Below, piece after piece: positions 1 through 10,200 of a stretch of 64,000 nt of DNA; position 1 is the first letter of the stretch, and each line of letters begins with the position of its first letter. The notes below the pieces were generated by a model that was not told the DNA's origin, ran no database searches, and worked only from the letters and a program-made list of their open reading frames with translations. Source of the DNA: Lewinellaceae bacterium. Its GTDB lineage: Bacteria; Bacteroidota; Bacteroidia; Chitinophagales; Saprospiraceae. The position numbers and the translations under genes were made by a program. The stretch spans positions 62,001 through 126,000 of the forward strand of contig JACJYM010000004.1 in the NCBI GenBank assembly GCA_020636155.1, written 5' to 3'.

Positions 1-269
1 TCATTGTTCGTGTTTGGTCTAACTCTTTTAATTGGAACATGAGATACATTGAATGGGTTAGAATCTTCTGAGGGTGAGACGGTAGCAGTGCTATCCTTTT
101 GAGTTTCTTGGCTAAGCTCTTTTTCCTTTTCCAGTATTTCAAGTCGCTGAGGTAGGTCAAAGGGATTTTGGGTGTTTTGTGCCACAAGAGAGTATCCTTG
201 AGTGCTAAGCCACACAAAATTCAAAATAAAAATCAATATTATACTCCAAATGTAACGACCCCGCAACAT
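1..269 (-). CDS. N-terminal part of an exported protein of unknown function (3' end outside the window)
   Basis: An open frame reads leftwards from an ATG at 269 and leaves the window without a stop, so only about 89 residues are visible. The start MLRGRY is followed by a hydrophobic stretch at about residues 8-32, which fits a signal peptide or a single membrane anchor. After it comes a polar, Ser/Thr/Glu-rich segment with two NPF motifs (NPFDLPQR and NPFNVSH). NPFD-type segments of this kind occur near the N-terminus of some Bacteroidota membrane proteins, but I cannot name a family from this fragment. It is divergent from the histidine kinase gene that starts at 470, with 200 bp between the two starts. 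Confidence 0.6.
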   Translation of the reverse strand, partial: MLRGRYIWSIILIFILNFVWLSTQGYSLVAQNTQNPFDLPQRLEILEKEKELSQETQKDSTATVSPSEDSNPFNVSHVPIKRVRPNTNN

Positions 270-469
270 ATTTCAATTAATAAGTCAATCAAAGTATTAA
301 CAATACAATAACCAATCCAAAATAAAACAAGGTGGTCATATAGTTGTTGTTTTATCGTCAGAATAAATATTTTTGACTTGCCTTAAATTGTTATTAGTCA
401 TGGAGTTCGTCGAAACTAATTATGTAATTTTAGTTTTCATCGAATTTCAGTTTTTTGTATCTTTAACGA

Positions 470-1747
470 ATGCCTAGTTATTTAATAAGAAGATTTGTAC
501 TTTTCGGAGCATTGACCATTATCGGAATGATAGGCATACAGACCTATTGGTTAAGGAAAAGCTGGGAGTTAAAGGACAAAGAATTTGACCAGACAGTACA
601 AATTATCTTACGAAAAGTCGCTATTAAAATCTCAGCTTTTAACAAAACAGAACTCCCCAAAACTGGTCTTATTCAGCGTCGCTCTTCTAATTTTTATGCG
701 GTGAATATCAATGGTGCTATTGATGCATCCGTGCTAGAAGACTACCTTATCAGAGAAATGGAAAATCATTCTTGGACGACTGACTTTGAATATGCGATTT
801 ACGATTGTTCTTCTGATGACATGGTATATGGCAACTATTGTGCAGTGGATCGAGACGGGAAGCTCAAAGAACACAAGTCTTCACTCATTCCAAAAATTGA
901 CAATGAAAACTTTGTATATTATTTCGTGGTCACATTTCCATCTCGAGATAATTACTTAATAAGCAACATGAGATCCAGCTTAGTGTTTGGGGGCATCACA
1001 ACCTTTGCCATCATATTTTTCATTTACAGTATATGGGTAATTTTGCACCAAAAAAGACTTTCTGAGCTTCAATCTGACTTTATCAACAACATGACCCACG
1101 AATTTAAAACTCCCATCGCTTCGATCAATCTAGCCACTGATGTATTGAGAAAAAATCCAAAAATCATCGAAGATGAGAAAATGTCAAAGTATCTTGAAAT
1201 CATCAAAAACCAAAACAAACGGCTCAATAGCCAAGTAGAAAAAGTGCTAGACATAGCGAAACTCGAACAGCACAAACTTGAACTAAAAAAAGAAAAACTA
1301 GACCTTCTCCAATTGTTAGAAGGCATCGTGGAAGCTCAGAATATCAAGGGTCAAGCTGTGATTAGATTAAATGCTACTGGTGAGGATTTTATCATCACCG
1401 CGGACGAGCACCATCTCACCAATGTAATCTACAACATCATTGACAATGCCATAAAATATTGCAAACGAGACCCCGAAATTGATATTTCAATCAATGCTTC
1501 CAGAAATGAAGTGGATTTCTCGATTACTGACAATGGTATAGGGATTAATAAAGAAGATATTAAACACTTATTTGATAAATTTTATAGGGTACACACCGGC
1601 AATATTCACGATGTAAAAGGGTTCGGGTTGGGTCTTTTTTATGTAAAAAGTATCGTAGATAAGCATCAATGGAATATTTTTGTGGATTCTACGGAAAACA
1701 AAGGAACAACTTTTACAATTAAAATACCAAGAAAAAATGGAATCTAA
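470..1747 (+). CDS. Two-component sensor histidine kinase (no HAMP domain)
   Basis: This is an inner-membrane sensor kinase of 425 residues. Transmembrane helix 1 lies at about residues 8-25 and helix 2 at about 170-192, enclosing a periplasmic sensing region of about 145 residues. The HisKA dimerisation box follows directly, with the phosphoacceptor His210 in the context MTHEFKTP. The ATP-binding domain carries an N-box at about 318-330, a G1 box DNGIGI at 354-359 and a G2 box GFGLGL at 384-389. I see no HAMP linker, which is common in Bacteroidota kinases. It overlaps the response regulator gene by 11 nt, so the two should form one cognate, co-translated pair. The signal sensed cannot be deduced. 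Confidence 0.93.
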   Translation: MPSYLIRRFVLFGALTIIGMIGIQTYWLRKSWELKDKEFDQTVQIILRKVAIKISAFNKTELPKTGLIQRRSSNFYAVNINGAIDASVLEDYLIREMENHSWTTDFEYAIYDCSSDDMVYGNYCAVDRDGKLKEHKSSLIPKIDNENFVYYFVVTFPSRDNYLISNMRSSLVFGGITTFAIIFFIYSIWVILHQKRLSELQSDFINNMTHEFKTPIASINLATDVLRKNPKIIEDEKMSKYLEIIKNQNKRLNSQVEKVLDIAKLEQHKLELKKEKLDLLQLLEGIVEAQNIKGQAVIRLNATGEDFIITADEHHLTNVIYNIIDNAIKYCKRDPEIDISINASRNEVDFSITDNGIGINKEDIKHLFDKFYRVHTGNIHDVKGFGLGLFYVKSIVDKHQWNIFVDSTENKGTTFTIKIPRKNGI

Positions 1748-2423
1748 AGCACGAATATTTTACGTAGAGGATGATCAGACATTGAGCTTTCTAACCAAAG
1801 ACAGCCTAGAACTGAATGGTTTTGAAGTCAGTCATTTTGAAAATGGTGAAGATGCATTAAAACATTTCAATCCAATGAATTTTGATTTGTGCCTACTCGA
1901 TGTCATGCTTCCAAAATTGGATGGATTTGGACTAGCTGAAAAAATTCGTGGATATGACCAGGAAATTCCAATTATTTTCCTGACCGCAAAATCACTGAAA
2001 GAGGATAAGATACAAGGACTAACCATCGGTGCTGACGATTACATTACCAAGCCTTTCAGTATAGAAGAATTGCTTTTAAAAATCGATGTTTTTCTCAAAA
2101 GAAAATACATTACCAATGCCATCGAAACCAATACCTATACTATTGGCAACTATAATTTTGATTATAAAAACCTGGAATTAACAGGTCCCAATTTTCATAA
2201 AACACTCACACAAAAAGAGGCTGATCTCCTTAAATTGCTTTGGACAAATAAAAATCAAGTACTTAAGCGGGGCGAGATTCTTATCAAAGTATGGGGCGAA
2301 GACGATTATTTCCTCGGCCGTAGTATGGATGTTTTCATTTCTAGACTTAGAAAATATCTGGAAAATGATGATCGCATCAAAATTGAAAATGTACATGGTG
2401 TAGGCTTCAAAATGATATTCTAA
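1737..2423 (+). CDS. OmpR/PhoB-family response regulator
   Basis: A two-domain DNA-binding response regulator of 228 residues. The receiver domain (about 1-120) has the acidic pair at 12-13, the phosphorylated Asp55 in LLDVMLP, Thr83 and the invariant Lys105 in TKPF. The C-terminal part is a winged-helix effector domain (trans_reg_C) that ends in the typical VHGVGFKM segment. The frame is open further upstream, but the ATG at 1737 gives the normal receiver start (MESKARIFYVEDD) and an 11-nt overlap with the kinase gene. That arrangement indicates translational coupling with its partner kinase. Confidence 0.94.
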   Translation: MESKARIFYVEDDQTLSFLTKDSLELNGFEVSHFENGEDALKHFNPMNFDLCLLDVMLPKLDGFGLAEKIRGYDQEIPIIFLTAKSLKEDKIQGLTIGADDYITKPFSIEELLLKIDVFLKRKYITNAIETNTYTIGNYNFDYKNLELTGPNFHKTLTQKEADLLKLLWTNKNQVLKRGEILIKVWGEDDYFLGRSMDVFISRLRKYLENDDRIKIENVHGVGFKMIF

Positions 2424-2472
2424 AAACTGGCATAGTTATCGCAGTTTCTAAGTAAAACCTAGGTTTCATATA

Positions 2473-3426
2473 GTGAAAGTGACGGACTACATATCGAATA
2501 CTAAGGAAAAAACCTTCGTGTCATTCGAGGTTTTACCACCTTTGAAAGGTGGAAGCATGCAAGATATCTTTACTATGCTTGACCCCTTGATGGAATTCAA
2601 ACCTCCATTCATCGATGTGACTTATCATCGTGAAGAATTTGTGTATAATAAAAAAGACAGTGGTCATTACGAGAAAACTTCTATAAGAAAACGACCCGGC
2701 ACAGTAGGTATATGTGCCTCCATAATGCATCGATACGGAATAGATGCCATACCACATTTAATATGTGGAGGATTTAGTATCGCTGAGACAGAAAATGCAC
2801 TTATTGACCTTCATTTTCTTGGAATTAACAATGTCCTAGCCCTGAGAGGTGATGCCCGACAATTCGAAGACCGATTCATACCAGAAAGCAATGGCCATCA
2901 CTATGCCGTGGATTTAGTGAGCCAAATCAATGATATGAATCAAGGCAAATACCTAGACACCAATATCGAAAACGGCTCTAAAACAGACTTTTGCATTGGG
3001 ATAGCAGGTTATCCAGAAAAACATTTTGAGTCTCCGAATTTTAATGTCGATTTACAATTTACAAAATCAAAAATAGATGCCGGAGGTGACTATATCGTAA
3101 CTCAAATGTTTTTTGATAATTCCAAATACTTTGACTATGTGGCGGCTTGTCGTAATGTTAATATCAACGTACCCATCATTGCTGGGCTGAAACCTATCAC
3201 TAAAAAATCGCAGCTAACGGCCATTCCACGGAAGTTTTTTGTTAATTTACCAGAAGAGTTGGTGAAAGAAGTCCTCACTGCAGATGATAAAAACGTCAAA
3301 GAAATAGGTACAGAATGGTGCATTGAACAAGCTAAAGAACTCAAAAGTCGCAGTGTCCCTTGTATTCACATTTATACTATGGGAGATGTCGCGACCACTC
3401 GAAAAATAGCACAAGCGATTATATAA
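2473..3426 (+). CDS. metF: Methylenetetrahydrofolate reductase
   Basis: A 317-residue MetF-family flavoprotein that reduces 5,10-methylene-THF to 5-methyl-THF for methionine synthesis. The FVSFEVLPPLKGG start matches the first beta strand of the TIM barrel and its catalytic glutamate region. LALRGDA is the conserved flavin-binding strand, and the YIVTQMFFDN and PIIAGLKPIT segments are also family signatures. Translation most likely begins at the GTG at 2473, because no ATG is placed suitably upstream of the conserved start. The length is normal for bacterial MetF. The SDR gene follows 24 bp downstream on the same strand and may be co-transcribed. Confidence 0.93.
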   Translation: MKVTDYISNTKEKTFVSFEVLPPLKGGSMQDIFTMLDPLMEFKPPFIDVTYHREEFVYNKKDSGHYEKTSIRKRPGTVGICASIMHRYGIDAIPHLICGGFSIAETENALIDLHFLGINNVLALRGDARQFEDRFIPESNGHHYAVDLVSQINDMNQGKYLDTNIENGSKTDFCIGIAGYPEKHFESPNFNVDLQFTKSKIDAGGDYIVTQMFFDNSKYFDYVAACRNVNINVPIIAGLKPITKKSQLTAIPRKFFVNLPEELVKEVLTADDKNVKEIGTEWCIEQAKELKSRSVPCIHIYTMGDVATTRKIAQAII

Positions 3427-3450
3427 TATTGAAAATAACAACACACAATC

Positions 3451-4218
3451 ATGCTGAATAAACTTTTTGACCTTAATGGCAAAGTGGCCATCATTACAGG
3501 TTCTAGCAAAGGGATAGGTCAAAACATCGCTTATGCAATGGCAAAGCAAGGTGCAAAAGTCGTGTTGTCAAGTAGAAATCACGATGCCCTAGATCACCTA
3601 CGACAACAATTTGAGCATGAATCTCTTCTCGCCTACTCTAAAGTGTGCCACGTGGGAGTAGAAGAAGAATTAAAAGAATTGGTTGAATACACTTTGGACA
3701 CCTGTGGAAGGGTCGATATCGTAGTCAATAATGCCGCCACCAATCCAAAATACTGTAGTCTTGAGGATGCTGATTTAGGCCTATTCGACAAAATGATACA
3801 AGTTAATCTCAAGGGGCCATTTACCCTGAGCAATTTTGTGTTCCCATATTTTAAAGCTCAAAATTCCGGTAATATCATTAATATCAGTTCGGTAGAGGGA
3901 ATCAAACCTAGCAAAGGGCTCGGACTTTACAGTATCAATAAAGCTGCCCTGATTGCCCTGACTCGGTCTCAAGCATTAGAATGGGGCAAATACAATATAA
4001 GAAGCAATGCCATATTGCCCGGCTTGGTAAAAACGAAATTTAGTGAGGTCATGTGGAATGATGCCAAACTAGCAACCCAATGGATGGGAAACATTCCTCT
4101 TAAAAGAATTGCTACCCCGGAGGAACTTATGGGATTGGGAATTTTTCTCGCTTCCGATGCTTCCAGCTATTGCACGGGGCAATGTTTTGTCGCTGACGGT
4201 GGGTATTTAGTTTCATAA
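3451..4218 (+). CDS. SDR-family NAD(P)-dependent oxidoreductase
   Basis: A classical short-chain dehydrogenase/reductase of 255 residues. It has the Rossmann glycine motif TGSSKGIG near residue 18, the NNAA motif, the catalytic Ser in INISSVEG and the YxxxK pair in YSINKAAL. The C-terminal GQCFVADGGYLVS segment is typical of the FabG-like subgroup. It lies 24 bp after metF and 27 bp before the methyltransferase gene, so the three may share a transcript. Substrate specificity cannot be read from the sequence. FabG itself is unlikely because there is no fatty-acid synthesis context. Confidence 0.88.
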   Translation: MLNKLFDLNGKVAIITGSSKGIGQNIAYAMAKQGAKVVLSSRNHDALDHLRQQFEHESLLAYSKVCHVGVEEELKELVEYTLDTCGRVDIVVNNAATNPKYCSLEDADLGLFDKMIQVNLKGPFTLSNFVFPYFKAQNSGNIINISSVEGIKPSKGLGLYSINKAALIALTRSQALEWGKYNIRSNAILPGLVKTKFSEVMWNDAKLATQWMGNIPLKRIATPEELMGLGIFLASDASSYCTGQCFVADGGYLVS

Positions 4219-4245
4219 TGTGAATACCAAATCAAAAACTAGGTC

Positions 4246-4929
4246 ATGAAAATAAAATGGTGGCAAAAACTGCTGAGTTATATCAAACCAATTAATATAG
4301 TGCAGACCTCTTCTGATTACAATGATTATCTTGAATTAAACTTGGTCAATGGCCGCTACCAACTTTGCACCGAAGAAGCCATATACTCTTATGCCGACAA
4401 ATACGATAATTTTAAACTTGCTTTTCAACAAATCAGAACAGAGTATTTAAACTTCGAAAATATCCTGATGCTAGGATTCGGGCTTGGAAGTGTCCCCTTT
4501 ATGCTCGAAAAACTATTCAAAAAACATTTTAGAATGGTAGGCATTGAGATAGATGACGAAATTATCTACTTAGCAAGCAAGTACGTAATACCCGACCTCA
4601 AATCAGAAATAAACATGATACGGGCTGATGCCTATAGCTTTGTTTACCAATGCAGCGAAAAGTTTGACCTCATCATCGTAGATGTATTCCAGAGTGATGT
4701 CATCCCAGAGGTATTTGAAAATGAAGACTTTCTCGAACAATTATCAGAGATATTATCACCCACAGGTTATATTTTGTATAACAGGCTTGCATTTAATGAA
4801 GAAGACAAAGCCACATCAAAACAATTCTTTAATGACCACTTTTTGAAAATATTCCCTGATGCCACTATTCTCCCGACTAGAGGAAATTATATGTTATCTG
4901 ATAAAGATGTATTTATCAAGGCGATGTAA
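4246..4929 (+). CDS. Spermidine-synthase-like class I methyltransferase fold protein
   Basis: A 227-residue protein with a Rossmann-type SAM-binding core. Motif I is the glycine-rich LGFGLGSVPFML, followed by an acidic end of strand 2 (VGIEIDDE) and the IIVDVFQSD segment, which matches the polyamine-synthase-like fold. It lacks the N-terminal beta-barrel domain of true spermidine synthases and has V-D-V-F in place of the usual DxxDP active-site arrangement. It is therefore more likely a methyltransferase, or an enzyme acting on another substrate, than a spermidine synthase. Its stop lies 2 bp from the convergent bshA stop. Confidence 0.72.
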   Translation: MKIKWWQKLLSYIKPINIVQTSSDYNDYLELNLVNGRYQLCTEEAIYSYADKYDNFKLAFQQIRTEYLNFENILMLGFGLGSVPFMLEKLFKKHFRMVGIEIDDEIIYLASKYVIPDLKSEINMIRADAYSFVYQCSEKFDLIIVDVFQSDVIPEVFENEDFLEQLSEILSPTGYILYNRLAFNEEDKATSKQFFNDHFLKIFPDATILPTRGNYMLSDKDVFIKAM

Positions 4930-4931
4930 CT

Positions 4932-6050
4932 CTACAAAAACGAGGCATAGTATTCCTCGTATTGCGGCAATATTTTTTTAATATCAAATCTCTCCGCTTG
5001 TTCTTTACAGGCGAGCTTAAATCTATCATGAACTTTCTCGTCCGATAGGATATAAATGGCTTTTTCAGCCATGTCTTTCGTATCACCCAAGGCACACAAA
5101 TATCCGGTCACCCCGTCAATATTCACTTCAGGCAAACCCCCTATGTCAGTACTGATGACAGGCACCTCGCATGCCATGGCTTCCAAAGCCGCCAAACCGA
5201 AACTTTCATTCTCTGACGGTATAATAAATAAATCTGCCAAAGCTAAAATCTCCTCAATAGCATCTTGTTTTCCTAAAAACCGAATGTCATCACACAATCC
5301 CAGAGCTCTACACAACTCCTCAAGATGTCGTCTCTCCGGCCCATCCCCTACCAAAAGTAATTTGGAAGGTATTTTATTTCGTATCATTTCAAAGGTTTTG
5401 ATGACATCATCGACACGTTTTACCTTCCTAAAATTCGAAGTGTGAACGATTATTTTTTCGCCATTGGGAGCGATGGCCTTTTTAAAATGATTTTTATCCG
5501 TCTTCTTAAACCTATTGAAATCAATAAAATTATAAATAACCTTGATTTCCTTATTAATTTTAAATTTCTCTAAGGTTTCGATGGCAAGGTGTTCCGAAAC
5601 TGCAGTTACACCATCCGATTGGTTAATGCTAAATTCGACCACCGGATAGAACGATGCATCCTGACCCACCAAAGTAATATCGGTGCCATGCAAGGTCGTT
5701 ATTACCGGTATATCTATGCCTTTTTGTTTCAAAATATTCTTTGCCATGTAGGCCACAGCGGCATGTGGGATGGCATAATGTACGTGCAATAAATCCAGTT
5801 TTTCGTAATTGACGACATCGACCATTTTGCTTGCTAGAGCAGTTTCATACGGTGGATATTCAAAAAGTGGATAATCCATCGCATTAACTTCATGAAAATA
5901 GACATTGTCTTGAAAAGAAATTAACCGAGCAGGTCTTTTATAAGTTATGAAATGTACCTGATGTCCTTCTTTAGCCATTGCCAGACCAAGCTCAGTCGCT
6001 ACCACGCCACTTCCTCCATAAGTCGGATAACATACAATTCCAATTTTCAT
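4932..6050 (-). CDS. bshA: N-acetyl-alpha-D-glucosaminyl L-malate synthase (bacillithiol synthesis)
   Basis: A GT4-family retaining glycosyltransferase of 372 residues. By family it makes GlcNAc-malate from UDP-GlcNAc and L-malate, the first step of bacillithiol synthesis. The start MKIGIVCYPTYGGSGVVATE is diagnostic of BshA: the YGGSG loop binds the sugar nucleotide. HVHYAIPHA, HGTDITLVG and the ExFGLAALEAMA donor-binding motif also fit the family. Bacillithiol is the usual low-molecular-weight thiol in many Bacteroidota. The other bsh genes are not in this window. The gene is divergent from the MerR-type regulator, with about 127 bp between the starts. Confidence 0.92.
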   Translation of the reverse strand: MKIGIVCYPTYGGSGVVATELGLAMAKEGHQVHFITYKRPARLISFQDNVYFHEVNAMDYPLFEYPPYETALASKMVDVVNYEKLDLLHVHYAIPHAAVAYMAKNILKQKGIDIPVITTLHGTDITLVGQDASFYPVVEFSINQSDGVTAVSEHLAIETLEKFKINKEIKVIYNFIDFNRFKKTDKNHFKKAIAPNGEKIIVHTSNFRKVKRVDDVIKTFEMIRNKIPSKLLLVGDGPERRHLEELCRALGLCDDIRFLGKQDAIEEILALADLFIIPSENESFGLAALEAMACEVPVISTDIGGLPEVNIDGVTGYLCALGDTKDMAEKAIYILSDEKVHDRFKLACKEQAERFDIKKILPQYEEYYASFL

Positions 6051-6177
6051 CTTCCTAATAGTTTTAATTAATGTCTGACATCAAAGCATTATAGCAATGT
6101 TTATTCCAAATAATCCAGTTCTAAACAATAAATTTATGTTTTTGTTACACTCCCATTCATACGTATCGAACATTTTT

Positions 6178-7059
6178 ATGTTAGTATATTCTATCAATGA
6201 TTTAGAAGTATTGTCAGGTGTCAAAGCTCACACGATCAGAATGTGGGAAAAACGCTATGGCATTATAAAGCCAAAAAGAACCGAAACCAACATTCGCTAT
6301 TATCATGATAGCGACTTACAACTGGTTATCAATATTTCGTTTTTAAACCGCAATGGCTTTAAAATTTCTAAAATAAGTGAAATGACAGAAGACGAAATCA
6401 AAGCCAGAGTGGCAAAGATTTCTAATATCGAAAACGAAACAGAAGAAAAACTTACGGCCATGTCACTCGCCATGCTTGAGTTGGATGAATTCAAATTTAC
6501 AAAATACCTCAATCACTACATAGAAAAAAAAGGTCTTGAAGAAACCATGGTCAGCCTTGTCTATCCTTTTTTGGACAAAATGGCAGACCTCTGGCACGAA
6601 CATAAAATTAAATCCGTACACGAATCCTTTGTCACACAAATCATCAAAAGAAAAATCATGGTCGAAATTAATCACCTCGATCATGTCAATTGCCAAAAAA
6701 AGAAAATACTAATTTACCTCGCTGACAAGGAAAATCAAGAACTCAGTTTTAATTACATACATTACCTTTTGCGTAAAAATGGTGTCAATGTTGTGAATAT
6801 TGGAAATAATATCTCACTGATAGAAATATTAGAAACTAACCAACTTACAAATTTTGCCGCCATCTTGACCTTTTTAAATCCGATGAATAAGCCAGAACAA
6901 AATTTGAAATACTTGAAAGAGCTATCTAAAACCATGTTTGGCAAAAGGATATTTATCATGGGAGCCGTCACCGAAATTTCTCACAAACTCAGCGAATACA
7001 ACAATCTGAGTTTCTTAAATAGTATTGAAGACCTCAATCGTGCCATCTCTATTCTATAA
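6178..7059 (+). CDS. MerR-family regulator with a degenerate cobalamin-binding domain
   Basis: A 293-residue regulator counted from the ATG at 6178. Longer in-frame starts (for example 6097) add an unconserved tail. Residues 1-70 are a MerR winged helix (YSINDLEVLSG, HTIRMWEKRYGI). Residues about 95-165 form a helical bundle, and about 173-290 a Rossmann-like B12-binding domain, as in the CarH/LitR photoreceptors. Key ligands are changed: the motif W-x9-EH reads W139-x9-E149-S150, and the His of ExHxxG is Gln187 with Ser190 replacing the Gly. Cobalamin binding of the CarH type is therefore doubtful. It is divergent from bshA, which it might control. Confidence 0.82.
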   Translation: MLVYSINDLEVLSGVKAHTIRMWEKRYGIIKPKRTETNIRYYHDSDLQLVINISFLNRNGFKISKISEMTEDEIKARVAKISNIENETEEKLTAMSLAMLELDEFKFTKYLNHYIEKKGLEETMVSLVYPFLDKMADLWHEHKIKSVHESFVTQIIKRKIMVEINHLDHVNCQKKKILIYLADKENQELSFNYIHYLLRKNGVNVVNIGNNISLIEILETNQLTNFAAILTFLNPMNKPEQNLKYLKELSKTMFGKRIFIMGAVTEISHKLSEYNNLSFLNSIEDLNRAISIL

Positions 7060-7178
7060 CTGCCATTATGTCTTAACTTTTGCTTTGGAACAATTTTCGA
7101 CACTAGAATACCGAAACACAGTTACGAATAAAGTGTTAATTGATATATCTTGAATCTGTTTAATGACACGAATTCAAG

Positions 7179-7186
7179 TATCTTTG
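7179..7186 (+). promoter_or_regulatory. Bacteroidota-type -7 promoter element upstream of secA
   Basis: The octamer TATCTTTG fits the TAnnTTTG consensus recognised by the primary sigma factor of Bacteroidota. It lies 36 bp before the secA ATG. No clear TTG -33 element is present at the expected distance. Confidence 0.5.
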
Positions 7187-7222
7187 CACCTTCTTTTTCT
7201 GAAAATAATTTAATAAGAGAAA

Positions 7223-10200
7223 ATGTTTAATTTACTAAAAAAGGTCTTCGGAACCAAATATGATAAAGACGTAAAGGAGTATTCTCCCGTCGTTGATGAA
7301 ATAAATAGCCATTTTGAATCATATAAATCTCTATCTAATGACCAACTGAGAAATAAAACCCTTGAATTTAAAGGTAGAATTAAAGATCACCTCACAAATG
7401 TCAATTTAGATATTGATAAGCTTAAAGAAAAAGCGGATGCAGAATCAAACTTCCTAAAAAAAGAGGAGATTTATGAAGAAATTGATAAGCTAAGTAAGGA
7501 AAGAGACCAACAGCTAGAAGTTATCCTTAAAAAACTTCTGCCCGAAGCCTTTGCCGTCATAAAAGAAACATCTAGAAGATTTAAAGACAATGAAAATATC
7601 GAAGTCACAGTCACGGAATTTGATCGAGATATAGCAGCCTCAAAATCCTATGTATTGATTGATGGTGACAAAGCAGTATGGAAAAATCGATGGACAGCTG
7701 CAGGTGGAGACATCGTGTGGAACATGGTACATTTTGATGTACAGCTCATCGGTGGTATGGTGCTTCACGATGGAAAAATAGCAGAGATGCAAACGGGTGA
7801 GGGTAAAACTCTGGTGGCGACTTTACCCGCATATCTTAATGGTCTGGCAGGACTCGGTGTACATATCGTTACGGTCAATGATTATCTGGCGAAAAGGGAT
7901 AGTGAATGGATTGGTCCAATTTTCGAATTTTTATTCTTAACCGTTGATTGTATCGACAAGTATAAGCCTCATTCTCCGGGTAGGGTAAAAGCTTATAAAA
8001 GTGATATCATCTATGGTACCAATAACGAGTTCGGTTTCGACTACTTGAGGGACAATATGGTACGATCAAAAGATGAGTTGGTTCAGCGAAAACACCATTT
8101 TGCGATGGTCGATGAGGTCGACTCAGTATTGATTGATGATGCCCGTACTCCACTTATCATCTCAGGGCCTGTACCGCAGGGTGCCGAGGAGCAAGAATAT
8201 ATAGACTTAAAACCGAAGGTAGAAGGTCTATTTAATGTCCAAAGGAAATTGGCAACTGAATATCTCGCTGAAGCCAGAAAACTTTTTGCGGATGGAATCA
8301 CTGGTTATAAAGAAGGAGAAGCAGGTATGGATTTATTACGTACCTATCGTGCATTGCCTAAATATAGACCTCTCATCAAGTATCTCAGCGAAGATGGAGT
8401 AAAAGTAGCCATGCAAAAGGCGGAAAACTTCTATATGCAAGAGCAAAGCAAAAATATGCATATTGTCGATGAGCCCTTGTATTTTACTATAGATGAAAAG
8501 ACTCGTAGCGTAGAACTTACAGAAAAAGGTATCGAGTATCTTTCTCAAGGTGAAAACGACCCCGATTTTTTTGTACTTCCTGATATTGCCACTGAAATGC
8601 AAAAATTGGATGATCGCGAAAAAGAAGAAAACGTCAATCTAATCGCTGAAAAAGAAGCCCTTATCCAAGATTTTTCAGTTAAATCACGAAGATTACACTC
8701 CGTAAGTCAGTTGTTGAAGGCCTATGCTTTATTTGATAAAGACCAGGAATATGTAGTTATTGAAGGTCAAGTAAAAATCGTCGATGAGCAAACTGGTAGG
8801 ATGATGGAAGGTCGACGTTATTCTGATGGTTTACATCAAGCATTGGAGGCCAAGGAAAATGTAAAAGTGGGTGATATTACTCAGACTTATGCCACCATTA
8901 CACTTCAAAACTATTTCCGTATGTACCACAAGCTTGCAGGTATGACCGGTACAGCAGAAACAGAGGCGGGGGAGTTTTGGCAAATTTATAAATTAGATGT
9001 CGTCGTAATTCCGACCAATAGACCTATCATTCGCGATGATAGAGAAGATTTAGTATATAAAACAGCAAGAGAAAAATTCAATGCCGTCATAGATGAAATC
9101 GTTAAATTAACCTCAAATGGTCGTCCGGTTTTGGTTGGTACAACTTCGGTTGATATCTCTGAATTACTGAGTCGAATGCTAAACCTTAGAGGTATCAAGC
9201 ATAATGTATTGAATGCAAAGCAGCACCAAAGAGAAGCCGAAATAGTAGCAGAAGCAGGGAAAGCTGGTACAGTAACTATTGCCACCAACATGGCCGGTAG
9301 GGGTACTGACATCAAACTTTCCAATGAAGTGAAAGATGCCGGTGGTCTCGCGATCATTGCTACCGAAAGACATGATTCGCGAAGGGTGGATAGGCAGTTA
9401 CGAGGTCGGGCAGGAAGACAAGGAGACCCGGGTTCGTCTCAGTTTTATGTATCCCTTGAGGATAACCTCATGCGTATGTTCAAGTCAGAACGAATCGCTA
9501 AGGTTATGGATAGATTAGGGCATAAAGATGGTGAAGTGATTCAACATTCCATGGTCACAAAATCCATAGAACGAGCTCAAAAACAAGTAGAGGAAAACCA
9601 TTTTGGAACAAGGAAAAATCTCCTTGAGTATGATGACGTCATGAATATTCAGAGGGGTGCCATCTATAAAAAGCGCCATCATGCTCTCTTGGGAGAACGA
9701 TTGAGTGTGGATATTTACAATATGTTTGTGTCATTAGTAGATGACTTAGCGGCTCGGCACAAATCAAATGGTACCTACCATTCATTTGTAGAAGAGTGCC
9801 TCGGTACGATCGGCTTTGACCCAGATATAGATGAAGCAACTTTTAATAACAATAATGCCCAACAGTTAGGAGAATTATTAGAGTCAAAATTGGTTCATTA
9901 TTACGATTTGAAAATGAATCAATTGAAAAATGCTCTCATGCCTACCATCATTAATGTGCATGAAAATCATGGCAATCAGTACAAACGTATTTTAATACCA
10001 TTTACGGATGGTTCAAAACAAGAGCTGCCAGTAACCGCTGACATTGAAAAAGCCATATCGTCAGAAGGAGGAAGTATAAGAACAGACATTGAAAAAACCA
10101 TTACTCTAGCTCTCATTGACGAAAACTGGAAAGAGCACTTAAGGAAAATGGACGAATTGAAGGATTCAGTGCAGACCGCCTCTTTTGAGCAAAAAGATCC

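Noticed and set aside
6097..6177. A 27-residue N-terminal extension of the MerR-type regulator
   Set aside because: The extension is unconserved in style and lies in the divergent promoter region. The ATG at 6178 gives the standard MerR start YSINDLEVLSG.
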